8,416 nucleotides of DNA from DATILI01 sp035476635. GTDB taxonomy: Bacteria > Pseudomonadota > Gammaproteobacteria > Burkholderiales > Burkholderiaceae_C. The stretch's first letter is position 1; each line of letters opens with the position of its first letter. The notes below the pieces were generated by a model. That model saw only the letters and a program-made list of their open reading frames with translations, searched no databases and had not been told where the DNA came from. Position numbers and translations under genes: made by a program. Shown here piece by piece: positions 1 through 5,246 of the stretch. The stretch is taken from NCBI GenBank assembly GCA_035476635.1, contig DATILI010000031.1, forward strand, positions 1 to 8,416, written 5' to 3'.

Positions 1-1
1 G

Positions 2-343
2 GCCGCGCTCGACGGGCGCGAAGCCGGCTACCAGGTCATGCTGCAGCTCAAGCCGGAAGACGCCTTTGGCCTGCGCGACGAAGCCCTGGCGCGCACCATC
101 CCCAAGAGCGAGTTCCCGCCCGGCGTGAAGGTCGGCGGGCAGCTGGAGGGCCGTACCGACGATGGCCAGCCGCACGTCTTTCACGTGATGAAGATCAAGG
201 GCGACAAAGTGCTGCTGGACGGCAACCACCCGCTGGCCGGCAAGGAACTGCGCTTCAGCCTGCGGGTGACCGGCGTGCGTGCCGCCTCCGCGGAAGAGAT
301 TGCGCACAAGCATGTGCATGGCGAGCACGGGCACCACCACTGA
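2..343 (+). CDS. slyD: FKBP-type peptidyl-prolyl isomerase SlyD, C-terminal part (5' end outside window)
   Basis: SlyD is a cytoplasmic prolyl isomerase and chaperone whose His-rich tail binds nickel. The reading frame is open from base 2, so the gene starts before the window; 113 residues are visible. The early part (AYG-like DAFGLRDE, then IPKSEFP) matches the end of the FKBP half and the inserted-flap chaperone domain. LLDGNHPLAGKEL and the following beta strand close the FKBP fold, as in E. coli SlyD (VVDGNHMLAGQNL). The protein ends in a metal-binding tail with seven histidines in its last twelve residues (HKHVHGEHGHHH), shorter than the long tail of E. coli SlyD. The first in-frame ATG, at base 38, is internal and is not the real start. 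The gene is convergent with gap and shares its terminator. Family membership is clear; naming it slyD rather than a paralogue such as fkpB rests on the insert domain and the His tail. Confidence 0.9.
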   Translation, partial: AALDGREAGYQVMLQLKPEDAFGLRDEALARTIPKSEFPPGVKVGGQLEGRTDDGQPHVFHVMKIKGDKVLLDGNHPLAGKELRFSLRVTGVRAASAEEIAHKHVHGEHGHHH

Positions 344-365
344 AACCTGAGCAAAAACCCCAAAT

Positions 366-391
366 AAAAACGCGCCCGAGGGCGCGTTTTT
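366..391. terminator. Bidirectional Rho-independent terminator between slyD and gap
   Basis: AAAAACGCGCC pairs with GGCGCGTTTTT around a four-base loop. The A-tract on one side and T-tract on the other make it work in both directions. It sits 22 bp after the slyD stop and 18 bp from the gap stop, so it can end both convergent transcripts. Confidence 0.9.
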
Positions 392-409
392 CAATCAGGC
401 CGCAGGGGC

Positions 410-1408
410 TTACTTGGACACTACGCGCACCATCTCCAGGCACTTGTTGGAGTAGCCCCATTCGTTGTCGTACCAGGACACGAGCTTGACGAAGGTGCCG
501 TCCAGCGCGATGCCGGCGTCGGCGTCGAAGATGGAGGTGCGGGCATCGCCGCGGAAATCGGTGGCGACGACCTTGTCTTCGGTGTAGCCGAGCACGCCCT
601 TCAAGGCGCCTTCGGATTGCGCCTTGAATTCAGCGCAGATTTCCTTGTAGGTGGCTTCCTTGACCAGCTCCACCGTCAGGTCGACCACCGACACATCGGA
701 GGTCGGCACGCGGAAAGACATTCCGGTGAGTTTCTTGTTCAGCTCGGGAATCACGACACCAACCGCCTTGGCTGCGCCCGTAGAACTCGGGATGATGTTT
801 TCCAGAATGCCGCGGCCGCCGCGCCAGTCCTTGTTGCTCGGGCCGTCCACGGTTTTTTGCGTGGCGGTGGCGGCGTGCACCGTGGTCATCAGGCCACGCT
901 TGATGCCCCACTTGTCGTTGAGCACCTTGGCCAGCGGGGCCAGGCAGTTGGTGGTGCAGCTGGCGTTGGAGATGATCGCCTCGCCCTTGTAGGTCTTGTC
1001 GTTCACGCCGAAGACAAACATCGGCGTGTCGTCCTTGCTCGGTGCGGAAATGATGACCTTCTTGGCGCCGGCGGCCAGGTGCTTGCCCGCACCTTCCTTG
1101 TCCAGGAACAGGCCGGTGGATTCGATCACGATGTCGGCGCCGACTTCGTTCCACTTCAGGTTGGCCGGGTCGCGCTCTTGCGTCAGGCGGATCTTCTTGC
1201 CGTTGACCACCAGCGTATTGCCTTCCACCGACACGCTGCCCTTGAAGCGGCCGTGCACGCTGTCGTATTGCAGCATGTAGGCCAGGTATTCGGGTTCCAG
1301 CAGGTCGTTGATGCCAACGACCTCGATGTCGCTGAAGTTCTGCACTGCCGAGCGCAGCACGTTGCGCCCGATGCGGCCGAAGCCGTTGATACCGATCTTG
1401 ATGGTCAT
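410..1408 (-). CDS. gap: Glyceraldehyde-3-phosphate dehydrogenase, type I, NAD-dependent
   Basis: This cytoplasmic enzyme converts glyceraldehyde-3-phosphate, NAD+ and phosphate to 1,3-bisphosphoglycerate and NADH. The 332-residue length is normal. The N-terminal Rossmann fold is seen as INGFGRIGRNVLR (residues 7-19), and N34-D35 is the position that favours NAD+. The catalytic signature SNASCTTNC gives the nucleophile Cys151, and the general base is His178 in TTVHAATATQK. The C-terminal WYDNEWGYSNK motif is intact. The gene is the second of an operon, 30 bp after tkt. A modest AAGAG ribosome site lies about 8 bp before the ATG. It probably depends on the tkt promoter, as no strong promoter is seen in the 30-bp gap. 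Its substrate is a transketolase product, which fits the pairing. It could carry a glycolytic, gluconeogenic or Calvin-type role; no Calvin-cycle genes are in view. Confidence 0.97.
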   Translation of the reverse strand: MTIKIGINGFGRIGRNVLRSAVQNFSDIEVVGINDLLEPEYLAYMLQYDSVHGRFKGSVSVEGNTLVVNGKKIRLTQERDPANLKWNEVGADIVIESTGLFLDKEGAGKHLAAGAKKVIISAPSKDDTPMFVFGVNDKTYKGEAIISNASCTTNCLAPLAKVLNDKWGIKRGLMTTVHAATATQKTVDGPSNKDWRGGRGILENIIPSSTGAAKAVGVVIPELNKKLTGMSFRVPTSDVSVVDLTVELVKEATYKEICAEFKAQSEGALKGVLGYTEDKVVATDFRGDARTSIFDADAGIALDGTFVKLVSWYDNEWGYSNKCLEMVRVVSK

Positions 1409-1438
1409 GGTGATTGCTCTTGAAGGGAGGTTAGGAAA

Positions 1439-3469
1439 TCATTTCGCGAGTACCGCGCGCACGGTGTCCGCCACATTCTCGGGCGTGAAGCCGAAGTGCT
1501 TGAACAGCGCCGGTGCCGGCGCCGATTCGCCGTAGGTGTCGATGCCGACGACTGCCGCGCAGCCGTACTTCCACCAGAAGTCGCTCACGCCCATCTCGAC
1601 GGCGACGCGCGGAATCCCGGCCGGCAGCACGGCGGACTTGTACTCGGTGCTTTGCTTGTCGAAGGTAGTGGTGCTGGGCATGGAGACCACGCGCACCGCG
1701 ATCTTCTGCGCGGCCAACAGCGCCTGTGCCTTGAGCGCGTGCTGCACTTCGGAGCCGGTGGCGATCAGCACGAGCTGGGTTTTCTTCTTCAGGCCCACGT
1801 CCGCCGGTTCGGCCAGCACGTAGGCGCCCTTGTGGATGTCGCCCAGGCCCGTCTTGGCGGCGTAGGGCAGGTTCTGGCGCGAAAGCAGGAGCGCCGTAGG
1901 CTTGCTCTGGTTTTGCAGCGCCACGGCCCAGGCCACCGCCGTCTCCGCCGTATCGCCCGGGCGCCAGACGTCCAGGTTGGGGATCAACCGCAGGCTGGCC
2001 GCGTGCTCGATCGACTGGTGCGTCGGGCCGTCTTCTCCGAGGCCGATGGAGTCGTGGGTGAACACGTGGATCACGCGGCGTTTCATCAGCGCGGCCATGC
2101 GGATGGCGTTGCGGCTGTAGTCGCTGAAGGTCAGGAAGGTGCCGCCGTAGGGGATGTAGCCGCCGTGCAGCGCGATGCCGTTCATGACCGCGGCCATGCC
2201 GAACTCGCGCACGCCGTAGTTGATGTGGCGGCCGACCTGGCCTTCGGGGGTGGTGACCACGTCGCCCGTCAGGTTGACGCGCAGGCTCGGCGTGCTCTTG
2301 GTGTTGGTGAGGTTGGAGCCGGTCAGGTCGGCCGAGCCGCCGAGCATTTCCGGCAGGGCGGCGGTGAAGGCTTCCAGTGCAAGCTGCGAGGCCTTGCGCG
2401 AGGCCACGGTCTCGGCCTTGGTGTTCGCGGCGGCGGCCACGTCTGCGGCGAGCTTGGCAAAGTTCTTCGGCAGCTCGCCCTTCATGCGGCGCGTGAATTC
2501 GCGGGCCAACTCGGGGTACGCGGCCTTGTAGGCGGCGAACTTCGCGTTCCAGGCGGCTTCGGCCTCCTGGCCCTTGGCCTTGGCGTCCCAGTCTGCATAG
2601 ACTTCCTTCGGAACCACGAACGGCGCGTAGTTCCAGCCGATCGCCTCGCGCGTGAGCTTGATCTCGTCGGCGCCCAGCGGCTCGCCGTGCGCCTTGGCGG
2701 TGTTGGCGCGGTTGGGCGAGCCTTTGCCGATGTGGGTCTTGCAGACGATCAAGGTCGGGCGCTCGGTCGAGCTCTTCGCCTCGACGATGGCGTTGGATAC
2801 GGCCTCCACGTCATGTCCGTCGACCGGGCCGACCACGTTCCAGCCATAGGCCACGAAACGCAGCGGCGTGTTGTCCACGAACCAGGGCGTGACCTGGCCG
2901 TCGATGGAGATGCCGTTGTCGTCGTAGATCGCGATCAGCTTGTTCAGCTTCCAGGCGCCGGCCAGTGCGGAGGCTTCATGGCTGATGCCTTCCATCAGGC
3001 AGCCGTCGCCCAGGAACGCGTAGGTGTGGTGGTCGACTACGGAATGACCCTCGCGGTTGAATTCCTTGGCCAGGAGCTTTTCGGCCAGCGCCATGCCCAC
3101 AGCATTGGTCAGGCCCTGGCCCAGCGGGCCGGTGGTGGTTTCCACGCCGGGCGCGTAGTCCACCTCGGGGTGGCCGGGGGTCATGCTGTGCAGCTGGCGG
3201 AAATTGCGCAGCTCGCCGATGGGCAGCTTGTAGCCCGTGAGGTGCAGCAACGAATACAGCAGCATCGAGCCGTGGCCGTTGGACAGCACGAAGCGGTCGC
3301 GGTCGTGCCAGCCGGGGTTGCGCGGGTTGTGCTTGAGGTGCTGGCCCCACAAGGCTACAGCGATATCGGCCATGCCCATGGGGGCGCCGGGGTGTCCGGA
3401 ATTGGCTTGTTGAACAGCGTCCATGGCCAACGCGCGAATCGCGTTTGCCATCATTTGGGTATTGGCCAT
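1439..3469 (-). CDS. tkt: Transketolase
   Basis: Transketolase is a cytoplasmic thiamine-diphosphate enzyme that moves two-carbon units between sugar phosphates in the pentose phosphate (or Calvin) pathway. The 676 residues carry every expected landmark: substrate and cofactor histidines H26, H66, H100 and H261; the ThDP/metal motif GDGCLMEG (154-161) with D155 and N185; the pyrimidine-binding domain with E422 in YGVREFGMA; and H472 and H484 in THDSIGLGEDGPTHQ. The C-terminal domain is complete. The start is supported by a GGAG ribosome site about 9 bp upstream and by the usual MANxxxMANAIRALAMDAV beginning. It is the first gene of a tkt-gap operon and is divergent from speD, with 139 bp between the starts. 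The very long open frame opposite it is a shadow of its GC-rich codons. Confidence 0.97.
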   Translation of the reverse strand: MANTQMMANAIRALAMDAVQQANSGHPGAPMGMADIAVALWGQHLKHNPRNPGWHDRDRFVLSNGHGSMLLYSLLHLTGYKLPIGELRNFRQLHSMTPGHPEVDYAPGVETTTGPLGQGLTNAVGMALAEKLLAKEFNREGHSVVDHHTYAFLGDGCLMEGISHEASALAGAWKLNKLIAIYDDNGISIDGQVTPWFVDNTPLRFVAYGWNVVGPVDGHDVEAVSNAIVEAKSSTERPTLIVCKTHIGKGSPNRANTAKAHGEPLGADEIKLTREAIGWNYAPFVVPKEVYADWDAKAKGQEAEAAWNAKFAAYKAAYPELAREFTRRMKGELPKNFAKLAADVAAAANTKAETVASRKASQLALEAFTAALPEMLGGSADLTGSNLTNTKSTPSLRVNLTGDVVTTPEGQVGRHINYGVREFGMAAVMNGIALHGGYIPYGGTFLTFSDYSRNAIRMAALMKRRVIHVFTHDSIGLGEDGPTHQSIEHAASLRLIPNLDVWRPGDTAETAVAWAVALQNQSKPTALLLSRQNLPYAAKTGLGDIHKGAYVLAEPADVGLKKKTQLVLIATGSEVQHALKAQALLAAQKIAVRVVSMPSTTTFDKQSTEYKSAVLPAGIPRVAVEMGVSDFWWKYGCAAVVGIDTYGESAPAPALFKHFGFTPENVADTVRAVLAK

Positions 3470-3523
3470 CAGGGGCAGCTCCGGGGAAAGTCCGAGGGGG
3501 AGGGATGTCAGGGGAAACCCGGC

Positions 3524-3555
3524 ATTTTACCGGCCACCGACCAAAGCCTGTCCAA
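3524..3555 (-). promoter_or_regulatory. Possible sigma-70 promoter for tkt-gap
   Basis: On the minus strand TAAAAT (3524-3529) is a good -10 box. The best -35 match is TTGGAC (3550-3555), but the spacer is 20 bp, longer than the ideal 17. It would give a leader of about 45-50 nt with the GGAG ribosome site near its end. The -35 falls inside the tandem repeat. This is a weak inference. Confidence 0.3.
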
Positions 3556-3584
3556 GGCCGGCCCAAAGCCTGACCAGGACCGGC
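3541..3584. repeat. Two-copy 22-bp tandem repeat between tkt and speD
   Basis: Units at 3541-3562 and 3563-3584 both begin CCAAAGCCTG and end CCGGC, and agree at 19 of 22 positions. The array lies where the promoters of tkt and speD must be. It could be a regulator-binding array spaced about two helical turns, or a simple slippage duplication. Confidence 0.75.
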
Positions 3585-3595
3585 CCGCCATGCAC

Positions 3596-3601
3596 TAAAG
3601 T
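3596..3601 (+). promoter_or_regulatory. Possible -10 box giving a leaderless speD transcript
   Basis: TAAAGT ends seven bases before the speD ATG, so transcription would begin at or next to the A of the start codon. There is no purine-rich ribosome site in front of this ATG. The -35 region is poor (CTGACC at 3570-3575, 20-bp spacer), so this is tentative. Confidence 0.3.
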
Positions 3602-3608
3602 CCGGCCT

Positions 3609-4001
3609 ATGCAAGGCCTGCACCTCACCGCTGATCTCCACCGCTGCCGCTGCGACACCGCATGGCTGACCGACGCGGCGCGCCTGGGCGAATACTGCCT
3701 GCAGGCTGTGGTTTCCGCTGGGCTGCAGCCCGTCGGCCGGCTGTTTCACACCTTCCCGCCCACCGGCCTGGGGCCTTCGGGCGTCACGGCCACCGTGCTG
3801 CTGGCCGAATCGCATTTGTGCGTGCACACCTGGCCTGAGCAGCAGGCGGTAACACTGGACATCTACGTCTGCAACTTTGGCGCCGACCATTCGGCCAAGG
3901 CCCGGTTGCTGCAGGAAAGCTTGCTGGCGCTGTTTACGCCCGAACACGTGGAACGCCACGCGCTGCAACGCGGCACATTGGCCGCGCCGAAGGGGCCCTG
4001 A
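3609..4001 (+). CDS. speD: S-adenosylmethionine decarboxylase proenzyme (pyruvoyl-dependent, class 1b type)
   Basis: AdoMet decarboxylase supplies decarboxylated AdoMet as the aminopropyl donor for spermidine. The 130-residue product has the length of the short, Thermotoga/Bacillus-type enzyme rather than the long E. coli one. The self-cleavage site is E67-S68 in LLAESHLCVHTWPE; S68 becomes the pyruvoyl group. H73 and C88 lie at exactly the spacing of H68 and C83 relative to S63 in the T. maritima enzyme. The position matching its Ser55 is Thr60 here (GVTATVL). The strand after the cleavage site reads LDIYVCNFG, one or two residues unlike the common DVYTCG. The frame is open upstream to 3423, but that part runs antisense into tkt; the ATG at 3609 gives the family's normal N-terminus. 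No speE lies in the window. Members of this family have also been reported to act on arginine or ornithine, so the substrate is inferred. Confidence 0.88.
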   Translation: MQGLHLTADLHRCRCDTAWLTDAARLGEYCLQAVVSAGLQPVGRLFHTFPPTGLGPSGVTATVLLAESHLCVHTWPEQQAVTLDIYVCNFGADHSAKARLLQESLLALFTPEHVERHALQRGTLAAPKGP

Positions 4002-4069
4002 ACATCCCGCGCGGCCCGCATCGAGCCGCCTCCGCCCTCGCAGCCGCCCGGCTTTAACAATAGTTCACG

Positions 4070-4097
4070 TTGGAAACTCAACCCGGGTACCTACACT
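4070..4097 (+). promoter_or_regulatory. Possible sigma-70 promoter for the HTH remnant/ORF6N pair
   Basis: TTGGAA (4070-4075) and TACACT (4092-4097) are 16 bp apart, each matching the consensus at four of six positions. They lie about 30 bp before the ATG at 4128. The surrounding sequence is noticeably less GC-rich than the end of speD. No clear ribosome site precedes the ATG (CTTCTTTGCCC). Confidence 0.4.
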
Positions 4098-4127
4098 CAA
4101 GGGCACACCACACACTCTTCTTTGCCC

Positions 4128-4268
4128 ATGAGTTTTCCGGACCGACTGGCCGCGCTGCGCGAGGAGTGCGGCATTACCCAGCAGCAGATGGCCGACAAGA
4201 TCGACCTGCATGACGTAAAGCGCTGGCAGCAGTCGGCCAGCACCGACTTGAAGGTGGCGGCTCGATGA
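4128..4268 (+). pseudogene. Internally deleted XRE-family helix-turn-helix regulator (46 codons)
   Basis: The translation begins MSFPDRLAALREECGITQQQ and continues MADKIDLH. This is a textbook start of an XRE/Cro-type DNA-binding domain, giving helices 1 and 2. It then switches directly to DVKRWQQSAS... and stops at residue 46. In full-length proteins with this start, the recognition helix (xxQIRRYExG) follows and the chain runs for over 100 residues. From memory they often end in ILKHEAKRW, so the KRW here looks like the original C-terminus joined to the N-terminus by an in-frame deletion of the middle. The recognition helix is missing, so sequence-specific binding is unlikely. The stop overlaps the ORF6N start as ATGA, so translation of this short frame could still couple to the next gene. 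It may therefore survive as a leader peptide. Confidence 0.6.
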
Positions 4269-4867
4269 GCGCGGACAGCAGCGCCGCGCCGCTGTCCATC
4301 GGCGAGATTGCCCAGCGCATCCACCTCATTCGTGGCCAGCGCGTAGTGCTCGATACCGATCTGGCCGCCTTCTACGGCGAGACGACCAAGCGATTCAATC
4401 AGCAGGTGGGGCGCAACCTCGCACGGTTTCCGCCGGACTTCATGTTCCAGCTCGATGCCGTGGAGTTCACGTCTTTAAGGTTGCAATTTGCAACCTTAAA
4501 GAGCGGCCGAGGCCAGCACCGCAAGTACCTGCCGCTGGCTTTTACCGAGCACGGCGCCATCATGGCGGCCACGCTCTTGAATAGCCCACGCGCCGCCGAG
4601 TTGAGCGTGTATGTGGTGCGGGCCTTCGTCGAGCTGCGCGGCATCCTGGCAAGCAACCGCGAACTGGCCGTCAAGGTGCATCAGCTGGAGCGCAAGGTTT
4701 CCGTCCACGAACGCAACATCGCCGAGCTGGCCGATTCGATGGGGCAGTTGCTGGCAGCGCCTGCGCCGCCGCCCAAGCGCGCTATCGGGTTTGTGCCGCA
4801 GGAAGAGAAGACGGGAAAGCCGGCCGGCAAGGCCGCGCGCAAGGCAGCGGCGCACGGGAAGACTTGA
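4265..4867 (+). CDS. ORF6N-domain DNA-binding protein (phage/mobile-element type)
   Basis: ORF6N (KilA-N associated) domains are found in phage, plasmid and island proteins and are thought to bind DNA; no exact role is known. The 200-residue product carries the domain at about residues 9-125: IHLIRGQRVVLDTDLAAFYG (19-38), TTKRFNQQVGRNLARFPPDF, then GQHRKYLPLAFTEHGAIMAA (83-102) and LNSPRAAELSVYVVRAFVEL. Residues 130-163 are heptad-like and probably a coiled coil for dimerisation. The tail (182-200) is rich in Lys, Ala and Gly and probably binds nucleic acid. The domain seems intact. The start overlaps the HTH remnant's stop (ATGA). Codons 70-79 contain a perfect palindrome with rare TTA, TTG and TTT codons, and the stop lies in a second, related palindrome. 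No phage structural or integrase genes are nearby, so this is an isolated accessory pair. Confidence 0.85.
   Translation: MSADSSAAPLSIGEIAQRIHLIRGQRVVLDTDLAAFYGETTKRFNQQVGRNLARFPPDFMFQLDAVEFTSLRLQFATLKSGRGQHRKYLPLAFTEHGAIMAATLLNSPRAAELSVYVVRAFVELRGILASNRELAVKVHQLERKVSVHERNIAELADSMGQLLAAPAPPPKRAIGFVPQEEKTGKPAGKAARKAAAHGKT
4473..4501. repeat. Perfect 29-bp palindrome inside the ORF6N gene
   Basis: The arm CTTTAAGGTTGCAA (4473-4486) is repeated exactly in inverted form (4488-4501) around one central T. It covers codons 70-79 (SLRLQFATLK). It is far more AT-rich than its surroundings and uses two TTA leucine codons, which suggests selection on the DNA or RNA itself. Candidate roles are an operator, a transcription roadblock, or an mRNA hairpin. 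Confidence 0.95.
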
Positions 4868-4889
4868 AGTCGCAGATTGCGACCTCAAG
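4863..4889. repeat. Near-perfect 27-bp palindrome over the ORF6N stop codon
   Basis: CTTGAAGTCGCA (4863-4874) is inverted at 4878-4889 with one mismatch, around GAT. The TGA stop (4865-4867) is inside the left arm. Aligned on the centre, the right half TTGCGACCTCAAG resembles TTGCAACCTTAAAG of the palindrome at 4473-4501, so the two appear to be copies of one motif. Confidence 0.9.
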
Positions 4890-4899
4890 ATCAGTCCCC

Positions 4900-4926
4900 G
4901 AGGTGGTCACAGGCTGTGATCACCTC
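4900..4926. repeat. 27-bp palindrome downstream of the ORF6N gene
   Basis: GAGGTGGTCACAG (4900-4912) is inverted at 4914-4926 around a single G, with one mismatch that becomes a G-U pair in RNA. There is no T-tract after it, so it is not a standard Rho-independent terminator, though the hairpin could protect a 3' end. Its sequence differs from the two preceding palindromes. Confidence 0.85.
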
Positions 4927-4979
4927 TCAGAGCCTTCGTCTTAACGGCTCGGACCGCCGGTTGCTTACGTTGTTCACTT

Positions 4980-4996
4980 GCTATTGATTCAATAGC
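4980..4996. repeat. Short AT-rich intergenic hairpin
   Basis: GCTATTGATTCAATAGC is a perfect 8+1+8 palindrome. Hairpins of the form GCTATT-N-AATAGC are, from memory, very common between genes in Comamonadaceae. The rest of 4927-5028 shows nothing I can name. Confidence 0.6.
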
Positions 4997-5028
4997 CTCC
5001 CTTACACAGACCAAGGGCTGCGGCACTT

Positions 5029-5065
5029 AATTGGAATCTGACCCTCATTCCCCCTCATTCCCCTC
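5029..5065. repeat. Left copy of a short intergenic repeat element
   Basis: AATTGGAATCTGACCC (5029-5044) is followed by a two-copy tandem unit CCTCATTCCC (5043-5052, 5053-5062). The 16-base core occurs again, perfectly inverted, at 5965-5980, where it is also next to short tandem units. Cores of this TGGAATCTGACCC type are, from memory, seen around REP-associated transposase genes in related bacteria. No transposase is present here. Confidence 0.75.
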
Positions 5066-5079
5066 AAATGCCTACCCAC

Positions 5080-5149
5080 GCAATGCCGAAACCGGCAGAA
5101 GGCTGCATGCCGATGAAGCAGGAAAGTGGTCACCGCCTGTCGGCATTGC
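5080..5149. promoter_or_regulatory. Possible upstream activator sites (ATGCCGA repeats)
   Basis: GCAATGCCGA (5080-5089) is repeated exactly in inverted form as TCGGCATTGC (5140-5149), and a third, direct copy lacking one base, GCATGCCGA, lies at 5105-5113. They sit about 70-140 bp upstream of the predicted sigma-54 start site, the usual place for enhancer-binding-protein sites. In proteobacteria with PEP-CTERM systems the regulator could be PrsR; that link is inference. Confidence 0.45.
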
Positions 5150-5194
5150 TTACACGCAGTTGCGAAACTTGACCTAAGTCGTTGATTTCATTGA

Positions 5195-5211
5195 TTGGCA
5201 CATTGTTTGCT
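5195..5211 (+). promoter_or_regulatory. Sigma-54 (RpoN) -24/-12 promoter of the PEP-CTERM gene
   Basis: TTGGCAC (5195-5201), five bases, then TTGCT (5207-5211) fits the RpoN consensus TGGCAC-N5-TTGC exactly in spacing, with GG and GC 12 bp apart. The start of transcription would fall near 5221-5223, leaving a leader of about 25 nt that holds the AGGAAG ribosome site. Confidence 0.75.
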
Positions 5212-5212
5212 C

Positions 5213-5231
5213 TAACGTAACACCCACGTTA
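5213..5231. promoter_or_regulatory. Small inverted repeat across the predicted transcription start
   Basis: TAACGT (5213-5218) and ACGTTA (5226-5231) form six-base inverted arms seven bases apart, over the predicted start site of the sigma-54 promoter. It could be an operator or a weak 5' hairpin, or chance. Confidence 0.3.
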
Positions 5232-5246
5232 AACAGGAAGTCAAGA

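Noticed and set aside
1496..3598. A 700-codon open frame on the plus strand opposite tkt
   Set aside because: It is antisense to a fully conserved transketolase, has no recognisable domain, and shows the Arg/Ala/Gly/Val/His-rich composition expected of a GC-rich shadow frame.
3423..3608. An extended N-terminus for SpeD
   Set aside because: The extra 62 residues overlap the 5' end of tkt in antisense and match nothing in the family; the ATG at 3609 gives the standard enzyme length.
4900..4926. Calling this palindrome a Rho-independent terminator
   Set aside because: There is no T-tract after the stem and the loop is nearly absent, so it is listed as a palindrome only.
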